From positions 1 to 43,340 of the forward strand of contig NZ_JABEYA020000024.1 of assembly GCF_013074385.2 (NCBI RefSeq): DNA of 43,340 bases. Reading direction: 5' to 3'. Under the pieces are notes generated by a model. That model did no database searches. It was not told the DNA's origin and saw only the letters and a program-made list of their open reading frames with translations. The translations under genes and the position numbers were made by a program. Shown here piece after piece: positions 7,132-15,150 of the stretch. The stretch is from Vibrio ostreicida. Its GTDB lineage: Bacteria; Pseudomonadota; Gammaproteobacteria; Enterobacterales; Vibrionaceae. Within the stretch, counting starts at the first letter, position 1, and every line of letters begins with the position of its first letter.

Positions 7132-8082
7132 ATGATCAAATTAGGTATCGTAATGGACCCGATCTCGTCCATTAACATTAAGAAAGACTCTAGCTTTGCA
7201 ATGCTACTTGAAGCACAGCGACGTGGTTATGAAATCCACTATATGGAAATGAGTGATCTTCATTTAGAGCAAGGCACCACATTTGCCGACACCAAGATCG
7301 TCGAGCTCAAAGAAGATCCTAATTCTTGGTATCAATTCACATCAGAGCAGACGATTGAACTGTCAGAGCTTGATGCTGTCTTGATGCGTAAAGACCCTCC
7401 ATTTGACACGGAGTTCATTTATGCAACCTATCTTTTGGAGCGCGCAGAAGAGCCCGGCACTGTGATCGTCAATAAACCACAAAGCTTGAGGGATTGTAAC
7501 GAGAAACTCTTTACCGCTTGGTTCCCTGAATTGACGCCCACAACGATCGTCACTCGAAAAGCCGATAAACTAAAAGCCTTTCGTGAAAAACATGGTGATG
7601 TGATCTTAAAACCATTAGATGGCATGGGTGGTGCGTCTATCTTTCGAGTCAAGCAAGATGATCCTAATGTCTCAGTCATCATCGAAACTTTGACCAACCA
7701 CGGTCAAAACTATGCCATGGCCCAGACGTTTGTCCCTGACATCAGCAATGGAGACAAGCGAATTCTGGTCGTGGACGGTGAAGTCATGCCATACTGCCTA
7801 GCCCGTATTCCGGCAAAAGGGGAAACGCGCGGCAATTTAGCCGCAGGGGGCACAGGAGAAACTCGCCCACTCAGTGAAACAGATAAACAGATCGCTGCAG
7901 CTATAGCGCCTACACTTAAGGAAAAAGGGTTAATCTTTGTAGGCCTAGATGTCATTGGAGATAAGCTGACAGAGATTAACGTTACCAGCCCGACTTGTAT
8001 CCGTGAAATCGAGGCTTCGTTTAATATCTCAATCACAGGTAAATTAATGGATGCCATTGAAGGTCGCATCAATAAGCCATAA
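7132..8082 (+). CDS. gshB: Glutathione synthetase
   Basis: GshB joins gamma-glutamylcysteine and glycine with ATP to make glutathione. The 316-aa protein starts MIKLGIVMDPISSINIKKDS, the family's characteristic opening, and carries ATP-grasp features: ILKPLDGMGGASIF near residue 160, a GGTGETR loop near 240 and the INVTSPTCIREIE metal-binding end near 282. GGAG at 7121-7124 is correctly spaced for ATG 7132. The gene sits in the conserved rsmE-gshB-yqgE-ruvX run. Confidence 0.97.
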   Translation: MIKLGIVMDPISSINIKKDSSFAMLLEAQRRGYEIHYMEMSDLHLEQGTTFADTKIVELKEDPNSWYQFTSEQTIELSELDAVLMRKDPPFDTEFIYATYLLERAEEPGTVIVNKPQSLRDCNEKLFTAWFPELTPTTIVTRKADKLKAFREKHGDVILKPLDGMGGASIFRVKQDDPNVSVIIETLTNHGQNYAMAQTFVPDISNGDKRILVVDGEVMPYCLARIPAKGETRGNLAAGGTGETRPLSETDKQIAAAIAPTLKEKGLIFVGLDVIGDKLTEINVTSPTCIREIEASFNISITGKLMDAIEGRINKP

Positions 8083-8099
8083 TTGGACCACAAATCATT

Positions 8100-8118
8100 G
8101 GGTGATGATTTATCACCC
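8100..8118 (+). other. Short hairpin between gshB and yqgE
   Basis: GGGTGAT (8100-8106) and ATCACCC (8112-8118) form a 7-bp perfect stem with a 5-base loop. Only two to three T residues follow, so it is a poor terminator. It may stabilise or partly attenuate the message between gshB and yqgE. Confidence 0.45.
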
Positions 8119-8136
8119 CTTTACGCTGGAGTCGCT

Positions 8137-8700
8137 ATGGATTTAACCAACCATTTTTTAGTTGCCATGCCGGGGATGAAAGACCCTTATTTTCAACGCA
8201 GCGTCATCTATGTTTGTGAACACAACGATGAAGGCGCAATGGGGTTGATGATTAATGTCCCCATTGATGTAACTGTCGGTAAAATGCTCAAGCAAGTCGA
8301 TGTGGAAGCGGTACAGCCTCAGCTAAAAACAGGCAGTCTTGAAAAGCCTGTGTTTAATGGAGGGCCTGTATCAGGAGATCGCGGTTTTATACTTCACAAA
8401 CCCAAAGATGACTATGAATCAAGCATCAAAATGACGGATGGTATCTCGGTCACTACCTCAAAAGATATACTCGCTGTACTCGGGACCGAAGCCGAACCTC
8501 ATGAGTACATTGTCGCTTTAGGGTACTCTGGTTGGGAGGCAGGCCAACTCGAAATTGAACTGTCTGAAAACTCCTGGCTGACCATTGAAGCAGATCCCCA
8601 TGTTATGTTTAACACGCCAATCAGTGAGCGATGGCAAAAAGCGGTCCAGATGCTCGGCATTGACGCTTCCCAGCTCTCCAGCGATATTGGCCACGCTTAA
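8137..8700 (+). CDS. yqgE: UPF0301/AlgH-family protein YqgE
   Basis: The 187-aa protein equals the E. coli YqgE length and opens MDLTNHFLVAMPGMKDPYF, followed by the conserved VIYVCEHNDEGAMGLMINVP and GGPVSGDRGFILH segments. The family is called DUF179 or AlgH after a Pseudomonas alginate regulator, but its molecular function is not settled. GGAG at 8128-8131 decides the ATG at 8137; an in-frame start at 8083 would have none. It lies 24 bases before ruvX, with which it is usually paired. Confidence 0.93.
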   Translation: MDLTNHFLVAMPGMKDPYFQRSVIYVCEHNDEGAMGLMINVPIDVTVGKMLKQVDVEAVQPQLKTGSLEKPVFNGGPVSGDRGFILHKPKDDYESSIKMTDGISVTTSKDILAVLGTEAEPHEYIVALGYSGWEAGQLEIELSENSWLTIEADPHVMFNTPISERWQKAVQMLGIDASQLSSDIGHA

Positions 8701-8724
8701 CCTTTAATCCTAACGAATACTATT

Positions 8725-9156
8725 ATGCCTAAAACAATTATGGCGTTTGACTTTGGCACAAAAAGCATTGGTAGTGCTATTGGCCAAGAGATCACAGGAA
8801 CCGCCTCCCCACTCAAAGCATTTAAAGCCAGAGACGGGATCCCTAATTGGGATGACATAGAAAAGATCATAAAAGAATGGCAGCCTCAACTGCTGGTGGT
8901 TGGGCTGCCAACTGATCTCCACGGTCAAGCACTGGAAAGCATCACCCCACGAGCCAAAAAGTTTGCCAAACGGCTACAAGGCCGATTTGGCCTACCCGTC
9001 GAGTTACATGACGAGCGACTGTCCACTACAGAAGCAAGAGCTGAACTGTTTGAGTTTGGTGGCTTCAAAGCACTCAGTAAAGGCAATGTTGATTGCCAAT
9101 CTGCGGTGATCATTCTAGAAAGCTGGTTTGAGGCACAGTGGGGAAACGTCGAATAA
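8725..9156 (+). CDS. ruvX: Putative pre-16S rRNA nuclease / RuvX (YqgF)
   Basis: This 143-aa RNase H-fold protein has the three expected acidic motifs: FDFGTKSIG near residue 10, the VVGLPTDLHGQ segment near 58, and the HDERLSTTEA motif near 96. YqgF is reported to process the 5' end of pre-16S rRNA and also to resemble Holliday junction resolvases, hence the alternative name RuvX. It follows yqgE in the conserved order. The next gene is convergent. Confidence 0.94.
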   Translation: MPKTIMAFDFGTKSIGSAIGQEITGTASPLKAFKARDGIPNWDDIEKIIKEWQPQLLVVGLPTDLHGQALESITPRAKKFAKRLQGRFGLPVELHDERLSTTEARAELFEFGGFKALSKGNVDCQSAVIILESWFEAQWGNVE

Positions 9157-9181
9157 AAATGAACGTCTTATGAGAACAAAC

Positions 9182-9212
9182 GCCCTGCAGGAGAGGCAAC
9201 CTAGCGCAGGGC
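9182..9212 (-). terminator. Probable pilT-pilU terminator
   Basis: GCCCTGC (9182-9188) and GCAGGGC (9206-9212) make a 7-bp stem with a 17-base loop. On the minus strand it is followed by GTTTGTT, so it probably ends the pilU transcript. The long loop makes it a modest candidate. Confidence 0.5.
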
Positions 9213-9225
9213 AGCGACATGTCAT

Positions 9226-10326
9226 TCAGTCCATATCAATCTTAACATCACTTAAAGCACCGCCTGCCAAACTTTCCCCTCGCTGAGTCTTGAGCATAAT
9301 ACGAAGATCATTGGCCGAGTCAGCGCTATGCAGGGCTTCTTCCTCATTGACTTTATCATCCAGTACAAGTTGATAGAGTGCTTGATCGAACGTTTGCATC
9401 CCTACTTGCTGCGATTTCGCCATGGTTGCTTTGAGCTCATGGAGATCCCCTCGTCGGATCAGATCAGAGACCCTTGGCGTGTTGAGCAACACTTCGAACG
9501 CACCGTGGCGCCCCTGACCGCTTTTATCACGAATCAATTGTTGGGCTATCACACCTTTCAAGTTCATAGATAGGTCAAAAAGAAACTGCTCTTTTTGCTC
9601 TTTGGGCACTAAATGTAAGATCCGCTCCAAGGCCTGATTTGCATTATTGGCGTGTAACGTCGCCATACATAAATGGCCAGTTTCAGCAAATGTCATCGCA
9701 AACGCCATCGTCTCCCGAGAACGGATTTCACCAATCAAAATCATATCCGGAGCCTGGCGCAAAGAATTTTTTAGGGCGATTTCATAACTGTCGGTATCCA
9801 GCCCAACCTCTCTTTGAGTCACAATACACTTTAAATGTGGGTGCACAAACTCAATCGGATCTTCGACGGTAAGAATATGCCCACTGCGTTGCGCGTTACG
9901 AAACCCAGTCATTGCCGCCATGGTGGTCGATTTACCGGAACCGGTTGCTCCTACGACCAACACCAATCCTCGTTTGGTCGTCGACAAGTCTTTGAGTACG
10001 TCGGGCAAACTCAAGGCATCAAAGGTGGGGATTTCCGTTTCAATACGCCGTATGACGGCACCGGGTAACTCACGCTGATAAAAAGCTGAAACGCGAAAGC
10101 GACCAAAATCTCTCACCACGGCAAAGTTTGCCTCTCGCGTTTCGGTGAATGTCTGATAGTGACTGGCATCCATCACATTACTCAGCAAACTAAGTACCTC
10201 TGTTTCAGATAAGTCATCACCAATAGGCTTTAGGTCACCATCCACACGATATAACAGAGGGGCTCCAACGGTGATGTAAAGATCCGAGGCGCTATGATCT
10301 AACATTGCTTGTAGGTTAGCGTCCAT
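9226..10326 (-). CDS. pilU: Type IV pilus retraction accessory ATPase
   Basis: PilU is a hexameric ATPase that helps PilT retract type IV pili at the cytoplasmic side of the inner membrane. The 366-aa sequence has Walker A GATGSGKST (126-133), an Asp box in ILTVEDPIEFVHP, Walker B around MILIGEIRSRETM and the His box FAETGHLCMATLHANN. The gene lies 9 bases after pilT, with its AGGAG ribosome site overlapping the pilT stop, so the two should be translated from one message. In Vibrio such pili serve DNA uptake and attachment. Confidence 0.95.
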   Translation of the reverse strand: MDANLQAMLDHSASDLYITVGAPLLYRVDGDLKPIGDDLSETEVLSLLSNVMDASHYQTFTETREANFAVVRDFGRFRVSAFYQRELPGAVIRRIETEIPTFDALSLPDVLKDLSTTKRGLVLVVGATGSGKSTTMAAMTGFRNAQRSGHILTVEDPIEFVHPHLKCIVTQREVGLDTDSYEIALKNSLRQAPDMILIGEIRSRETMAFAMTFAETGHLCMATLHANNANQALERILHLVPKEQKEQFLFDLSMNLKGVIAQQLIRDKSGQGRHGAFEVLLNTPRVSDLIRRGDLHELKATMAKSQQVGMQTFDQALYQLVLDDKVNEEEALHSADSANDLRIMLKTQRGESLAGGALSDVKIDMD

Positions 10327-10335
10327 GATCGACTC

Positions 10336-11373
10336 CTAAAGTGGCCCCTGATCAACTTCAAGTTTCGACGCAACTTCTTCAGAGTCCACGACGCCTTGAG
10401 CGATCAATTGTTTTGAGTGTTGTTCCATGGTTTGCATACCATGGGCAGCTCCAGTCTGAATCACAGACTGCATTTGAGCGACCTTGTCTTCTCGTATCAG
10501 GTTGCGAATTGCTGGGGTTGCCATCATGATTTCATGGCACGCCGCTCGGCCCCCTCCAACGCGCTTAAGCAACTTCTGGGCGATGACCGCACGCAAAGAT
10601 TCGGACAACATTGAACGAACCATTCCTTTATCGCTGCCAGGGAAGACATCGATAATTCGGTCGATGGTCTTTGATGCTGAGCTGGTGTGCAGGGTACCAA
10701 ACACCAGATGACCTGTTTCAGCGGCAGTCAGTGCCAGACTAATGGTTTCCTGATCACGCAGCTCACCAACCAAGATAACATCTGGGTCTTCTCGCAATGC
10801 ACTGCGTAACGCGTTGTTAAAACTGTGGGTATCGCTGTGAACTTCTCGCTGGTTTATCAGGCACTTATTATTGGCATGAACAAACTCTATAGGGTCTTCA
10901 ATGGTGAGAATATGTTTGTTATGGTGACGATTAATATGGTCAACCATGGCAGCAAGTGTGGTCGACTTTCCCGACCCTGTCGGTCCAGTGACCAAGATTA
11001 AGCCTTTTTCCATATTCGACATTTTTTCAAAGATAGGGGGCGCTTGCAGTTGTTCCAACGTGGGGATTTCTGTAGGTATAGTTCGAAATACCGCTGCGCA
11101 ACCTCGTGATTGATTGAACGCATTGACGCGAAATCTGCCCACATCCGGTAAGGCAAAAGAAAAGTCAACTTCGAGACGTTCTTCGAATTCGCTACGCTGA
11201 GAATCATTCATAATGTCGAAAATTAAACGGTGGACCTCAGAATGATTAAACGCAGGAACACCAAGCTTCCTTACTTCGCCATCAATGCGTACCATGGGAG
11301 AGACACCAGCAGAAAGATGTAGATCTGAAGCATTATGCTTTACACTAAAATCCAATAACTCAACGATATCCAT
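10336..11373 (-). CDS. pilT: Type IV pilus retraction ATPase
   Basis: PilT drives type IV pilus retraction, the basis of twitching and of pulling in DNA. The 345-aa protein shows Walker A GPTGSGKST (130-137), ILTIEDPIEFVH, the Walker B region VILVGELRDQETI and the His box AAETGHLVFGTLHT. AIRNLIRE near the C-terminus is the motif known to be needed for retraction. Only 24 bases separate its start from yggS, so its promoter must overlap or lie inside yggS. It stands first in the pilT-pilU pair. Confidence 0.97.
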   Translation of the reverse strand: MDIVELLDFSVKHNASDLHLSAGVSPMVRIDGEVRKLGVPAFNHSEVHRLIFDIMNDSQRSEFEERLEVDFSFALPDVGRFRVNAFNQSRGCAAVFRTIPTEIPTLEQLQAPPIFEKMSNMEKGLILVTGPTGSGKSTTLAAMVDHINRHHNKHILTIEDPIEFVHANNKCLINQREVHSDTHSFNNALRSALREDPDVILVGELRDQETISLALTAAETGHLVFGTLHTSSASKTIDRIIDVFPGSDKGMVRSMLSESLRAVIAQKLLKRVGGGRAACHEIMMATPAIRNLIREDKVAQMQSVIQTGAAHGMQTMEQHSKQLIAQGVVDSEEVASKLEVDQGPL

Positions 11374-11397
11374 TTAAAATCCTTAATAAAGTTAGCT

Positions 11398-12120
11398 ATG
11401 AGTAATATTCAACAAAATATTGAACAGATCACATCACAGATTGCAGCGGCACAACAAAAGTGTGGACGCCCTCTTGGCTCTGTGCAACTTCTGGCGGTCA
11501 GTAAAACCAAACCTGTTGAGAAGATCTTGCAAGCAACCCAAGCAGGTCAGAGAGCGTTTGGTGAGAACTATGTTCAGGAAGGCATTGATAAAGTGTCATA
11601 TTTCGCCGATCATCATCCAGATTTACCAATAGAATGGCATTTTATTGGGCCGATTCAATCCAACAAAACTCGTCACGTTGCGCAACATTTTGACTGGGTG
11701 CATACCATCGACAGAACGAAAGTCGCGCAACGCCTTAATGATCAGAGACCCAACGATTTGAAGCCTTTGCAAGTCTTGATTCAGGTCAACACCAGCAGCG
11801 AAATGACCAAATCTGGCGCCAACCATGACGAAATATTGACCTTAGCGAAGTTGATTTCTTCTCTGCCTAACCTCACTTTAAGAGGATTAATGTCAATTCC
11901 TGCTAATGTATCCGACTACTCGTCTCAGCTCGCTGCATTTTCCCAATTGGCTGAATTAAAGGAAAAGCTTTCGCAGCACCTCCCGACTCAACAACTGGAT
12001 ACATTGTCAATCGGGATGAGTGGGGATATGGAGGCGGCCATTGAGGCAGGCAGCACCATGGTACGTATCGGTACAGCTATTTTTGGCGCACGCGATTACC
12101 CCTCAAAGACAGGAGGATAA
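11398..12120 (+). CDS. yggS: Pyridoxal phosphate homeostasis protein (YggS/PLPBP)
   Basis: YggS binds pyridoxal 5'-phosphate and helps keep free PLP and amino-acid pools in balance; it has no known catalysis. The 240-aa protein fits the fold type III TIM barrel, with the PLP lysine in LAVSKTKP near residue 36 and the family segments FGENYVQE, WHFIGPIQSNK and LSIGMSGDMEAAI. Its ribosome site is weak. It starts 24 bases from the divergent pilT and runs into proC after 6 bases, whose SD lies in the yggS end. Confidence 0.96.
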   Translation: MSNIQQNIEQITSQIAAAQQKCGRPLGSVQLLAVSKTKPVEKILQATQAGQRAFGENYVQEGIDKVSYFADHHPDLPIEWHFIGPIQSNKTRHVAQHFDWVHTIDRTKVAQRLNDQRPNDLKPLQVLIQVNTSSEMTKSGANHDEILTLAKLISSLPNLTLRGLMSIPANVSDYSSQLAAFSQLAELKEKLSQHLPTQQLDTLSIGMSGDMEAAIEAGSTMVRIGTAIFGARDYPSKTGG

Positions 12121-12126
12121 CAATCA

Positions 12127-12945
12127 ATGGAACACAAAAAAATTGCCTTTATCGGCGCTGGCAATATGGTCAGAGCCATCGTCTCCGGGCTAGTTTCTGA
12201 CGGATACCCTGCGGCACTCATTACCGCGACAGCCCCTTCAGAGACTCGCCGCCGACCGTTGGAGCAAGATTTTTCGATTCTGACCAGTAGTGACAACTTT
12301 TCGTCTGTTCAAGCGGCCGATGTGGTCGTGTTATCAGTCAAGCCGCAAATGATGGAACAGGTCTGTAAGCCACTCCAGTCAATCGATTGGTCTCAAAAGC
12401 TGGTGATTTCCATTGCTGCTGGTATTAACAGCCAACGCGTCAATGAAATCCTTGCCCATCCAGTTGATTTAGTGCGAGTGATGCCAAACACCCCTTCTCA
12501 GCTTGGCTTAGGGATGAGTGGTTTATTCGCTCCGGCGTCTGTCAGCGAACAACACAAGCACTTTGCTCAGTCGTTGATGGACTCAGTGGGCAAAACCTGC
12601 TGGGTCAAGGAAGAGCAAGCTATCAACAATGTGATTGCTGCAGCTGGCAGTGCACCCGCCTACTTTTTCCTTTTTATGGAAGCCATGCAAACAGAAGCCA
12701 TTGCACAGGGTTTTGACGAAGACACGGCACGCCTTTTGGTCCAGCAATCCGCTTTAGGTGCCGCACATATGGTGGTTTCCAACCCCACGACAGAATTGTC
12801 CACACTCAGAGAGCAAGTGACCTCTAAAGGGGGAACAACCGCAGAAGCCTTGCGAACATTTAATCAATGCCAACTTTCTGATATTGTCGCCAAAGCCATG
12901 CAAGCAGCGGTCGCTCGCGCGGAAGAAATGGAAAAACTGTTGTAA
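12127..12945 (+). CDS. proC: Pyrroline-5-carboxylate reductase
   Basis: ProC performs the last step of proline synthesis, reducing pyrroline-5-carboxylate with NAD(P)H. The 272-aa sequence has a Rossmann glycine motif IAFIGAGNMVRAI at the N-terminus, VMPNTPSQLGLGMSG near residue 120 and the C-terminal signature region with TSKGGTTAEALRTF. AGGAGG, overlapping the yggS end, is well spaced before ATG 12127. It lies in the conserved yggS-proC-yggT order. Confidence 0.96.
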   Translation: MEHKKIAFIGAGNMVRAIVSGLVSDGYPAALITATAPSETRRRPLEQDFSILTSSDNFSSVQAADVVVLSVKPQMMEQVCKPLQSIDWSQKLVISIAAGINSQRVNEILAHPVDLVRVMPNTPSQLGLGMSGLFAPASVSEQHKHFAQSLMDSVGKTCWVKEEQAINNVIAAAGSAPAYFFLFMEAMQTEAIAQGFDEDTARLLVQQSALGAAHMVVSNPTTELSTLREQVTSKGGTTAEALRTFNQCQLSDIVAKAMQAAVARAEEMEKLL

Positions 12946-12983
12946 TGACTTGAGCAATTCGCTCAAAGAATAAAAGGTAACCT

Positions 12984-13541
12984 ATGAACTCGATAAATTT
13001 TCTGATCTCTACCCTGTTTGATCTCTACATCATGGTCGTGATTTTACGTATCTGGTTGCAAGCTGCACGTGCAGACTTTTACAACCCGTTTTCACAATTT
13101 GTTGTCAAAGCGACTCAACCTGTCGTCGCTCCACTACGTCGTGTGATTCCATCAATTGGCAGCCTTGACCTTGCCACACTATTTTTTGCCTATGCCCTCA
13201 CTGTCCTTAAACTCGTGGCGCTTGGAATGCTCGCATCAAGTGACACCTTTACCCTGAGTCCCGCGTTATTATTTTTGGGCTTTTTGTCGCTCATTAAAGC
13301 CGCTGGTGGATTACTCTTCTGGGTACTGCTTATTCGCGCTATCCTAAGCTGGGTTAGTCAGGGCCGCAGCCCAATTGAATATGTTTTCCACCAACTCACC
13401 GAACCTATGCTGGCCCCAATCCGCCGAATCCTTCCTGCCATGGGAGGGTTAGATCTGAGTGTTTTGGTGCTGTTTATCGTGCTCCAGTTCGCGAACTTTT
13501 TGGCTGGAGATCTCCTTGGTGGGATCTGGTTTATACTTTAG
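12984..13541 (+). CDS. yggT: YggT family membrane protein
   Basis: The 185-aa inner-membrane protein consists of two tandem YGGT modules, each with the motif in which an arginine/proline segment (APLRRVIPSIGSLDLA near residue 47 and APIRRILPAMGGLDLS near 145) sits between membrane helices. YggT has been linked to osmotic shock tolerance in E. coli and to membrane organisation (YlmG) in other groups; the exact function is open. Its TAG stop overlaps the GTG at which the yggU reading frame begins. Confidence 0.92.
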   Translation: MNSINFLISTLFDLYIMVVILRIWLQAARADFYNPFSQFVVKATQPVVAPLRRVIPSIGSLDLATLFFAYALTVLKLVALGMLASSDTFTLSPALLFLGFLSLIKAAGGLLFWVLLIRAILSWVSQGRSPIEYVFHQLTEPMLAPIRRILPAMGGLDLSVLVLFIVLQFANFLAGDLLGGIWFIL

Positions 13542-13829
13542 TGGCCTTGACGGTTTGGAAAGAAGAGTATGACTTGGCACTTAGGTTGTACATACAACCT
13601 AAGTGCCAGCCATAACAAAGTTGTTGGCTTACAGGGCGATGAGCTGAAAATTGCGATCACCCCCCCTACTGAGGGGAAAGCGAATCCACATCTGAGCAAA
13701 TCCTTATCCCAGCAATTTAAGGTAGCAAAGCGTCAAGTTGCGCCAGAAAAGGGCGAACTGTGCCGACATAAACAGGTCAGGGTCCATTCGTCCACCGTCA
13801 TACCCCAAGATATTGAAGCCCTTACCTGA
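13541..13829 (+). pseudogene. yggU: yggU (DUF167), frameshifted
   Basis: Read from the GTG at 13541, which overlaps the yggT stop, the frame gives VALTVWKEEYDLALRLYIQPK and then meets an early stop. Shifting by one base at about 13604 restores the family sequence SHNKVVGLQGDELKIAIT up to IPQDIEALT and the stop at 13829. One extra base therefore breaks an otherwise typical DUF167 protein of about 95 aa. The apparent intact frame starting at ATG 13569 has an abnormal N-terminus. Further changes suggest relaxed selection: a lost residue after AIT, GELC in place of GELG, and VAKR. YggU has no known function. A sequencing error in the palindrome is the main alternative. Confidence 0.72.
13575..13608. 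repeat. 15-bp perfect palindrome in yggU
   Basis: TGGCACTTAGGTTGT and ACAACCTAAGTGCCA are separated by ACAT, giving a 15-bp perfect stem. Its right arm contains the extra base that shifts the yggU frame. No T run follows, so it is not a terminator. Confidence 0.9.
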
Positions 13830-13839
13830 AGGCTTCAAT
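13812..13839 (+). other. Hairpin across the yggU stop
   Basis: ATTGAAGCC (13812-13820) and GGCTTCAAT (13831-13839) form a 9-bp perfect stem with a 10-base loop that contains the stop codon. There is no clear T tract, so it may act in transcript stability or as a rho-assisted end. The following 240 bases to 14077 hold no recognisable gene, only a 7-bp inverted repeat (13900-13926) and an isolated AAGGAG at 14001. Confidence 0.5.
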
Positions 13840-14077
13840 CTTGCTCCTCGGCACGACCTTTACGCATTGGACGACCATTCCCCAGACGCTCTCCACAGCT
13901 CAGAGTCGCATAGATTACTACTCTGATATTTCAGTCTGCGTCCAGTGTCGTTAACATGAGATCCCATACAAGGATCGAAGTGCACGATCACACGTAAAAT
14001 AAGGAGAGTGCCGAACGGGCCTCTGTGCTACGTTTCAGTTTCGCTTTAAATGAAGACAATCACGAAAAGGATGTATC

Positions 14078-14509
14078 ATGAAATTATGGACCGCGCTTGC
14101 CCTCACCAGTTTATTCGTTTTCCCAAGCTGGGCTGGGCAATTTAAAACCATTAAAGATGTCGAAGTACATTACTCCGCTTTTAACTCAACCTTCTTAACA
14201 CCTCAGGTAGCCCGCAGTTACAAACTAAAAAGAAACGGCTACTCAGCGGTGATAAATATCAGCGTGTTAGATAATTACCAGGCAGGCAAACCACCCACCC
14301 CAGCCAAAATTAGTGGTTCGGCTAAAAATCTGATCGGACAAACCAAAAATCTCGAATTTCGAGAAGTGAAGGAAGGCAAAGCTATCTACTACTTGGCTGA
14401 ATTTCCCGTGTCAGAAAAAGAGAACCTCACATTCAACATAGAGGTTAATGCTGGTAATAAGGGCACTGGCACATTAAAGTTCACTCAGAAATTTTATGTG
14501 GAAGAGTAA
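14078..14509 (+). CDS. DUF4426 family exported protein
   Basis: The 143-aa product has a clear signal peptide (MKLWTALALTSLFVFPSWAG) and a mature part of about 124 residues rich in beta strand. It contains the VHYSAFNSTFLTPQVARSY and NLTFNIEV segments that I associate with DUF4426, a family frequent in Vibrio and relatives and usually found next to rdgB, as here. It is probably periplasmic. Function is unknown. AAGGA lies eight bases before the ATG. It has a non-coding leader of about 250 bases after yggU. Confidence 0.8.
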   Translation: MKLWTALALTSLFVFPSWAGQFKTIKDVEVHYSAFNSTFLTPQVARSYKLKRNGYSAVINISVLDNYQAGKPPTPAKISGSAKNLIGQTKNLEFREVKEGKAIYYLAEFPVSEKENLTFNIEVNAGNKGTGTLKFTQKFYVEE

Positions 14510-14547
14510 GTCTCTATTCCATGTACGAACAAGAAGAAGTTAAGACT

Positions 14548-15150
14548 ATGAATGGAAAAAAAATTGTTCTCGCCACCGGTAATCAAGGTAAAGTTCGAGA
14601 AATGGCGGGGCTGTTAGCCAAATTTGGGTTTGAAGTCATTGCTCAAAGCGAGTTTAACGTATCGGACGTGGCGGAAACAGGCACCACATTTATTGAAAAT
14701 GCTATCATCAAAGCTCGTCATGCCGCTAAAGAAACCGGTCTCGCCGCAATTGCTGATGATTCTGGGTTGGAAGTCGATTTTCTCAACGGTGCGCCAGGAA
14801 TCTACTCTGCTCGCTATGCAGGTGACAATGCCAGCGATCAAGAAAACCTTGAAAAGCTCCTTAACGCCATGGAAGGGGTTCCACAACAACAACGCACCGC
14901 GCGTTTTCACTGTGTTTTAGTCCTAATGCGCCATGAGCTGGATCCTACTCCCATCGTGTGCCACGGCGTCTGGGAAGGCCAGATCCTGACCCAACCTCAA
15001 GGAGACCATGGGTTTGGCTATGATCCTGTGTTCCTCGTTCCAGAGGATAATTGCGCATCCGCCCAGTTGGAACCAAGCCGCAAGAAACAACTTTCTCATC
15101 GAGGCAAGGCATTGAACCAGTTGTTTTCAACCTTATCTGAGCAAGCATAA
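14548..15150 (+). CDS. rdgB: XTP/dITP diphosphatase (non-canonical purine NTPase)
   Basis: RdgB hydrolyses dITP, XTP and similar damaged purine nucleotides so they are not built into DNA or RNA. The 200-aa protein begins KKIVLATGNQGKVREM, the substrate-binding signature, and has ETGTTFIENAIIKARHAAKET, AIADDSGLEVDFLNGAPGIYSARYAG and GFGYDPVFLVPE, all expected. ATG 14548 gives the usual length (E. coli 197 aa); an in-frame ATG at 14521 adds nine residues. Both have weak ribosome sites. Its stop overlaps the hemW start (TAATG). Confidence 0.95.
   Translation: MNGKKIVLATGNQGKVREMAGLLAKFGFEVIAQSEFNVSDVAETGTTFIENAIIKARHAAKETGLAAIADDSGLEVDFLNGAPGIYSARYAGDNASDQENLEKLLNAMEGVPQQQRTARFHCVLVLMRHELDPTPIVCHGVWEGQILTQPQGDHGFGYDPVFLVPEDNCASAQLEPSRKKQLSHRGKALNQLFSTLSEQA

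Noticed and set aside
13574..13590. Sigma-54-like promoter TGGCAC-N5-TTGT in the yggU palindrome
   Set aside because: The -12 element lacks the key GC (TTGT, not TTGC), it lies in coding sequence, and it is explained by the palindrome and the conserved LRLYIQP codons.
13991..14049. Short leader peptide beginning GTG at 14008 after AAGGAG
   Set aside because: The ribosome site is only one base from the GTG, the peptide is 13 codons, and no attenuator structure follows.
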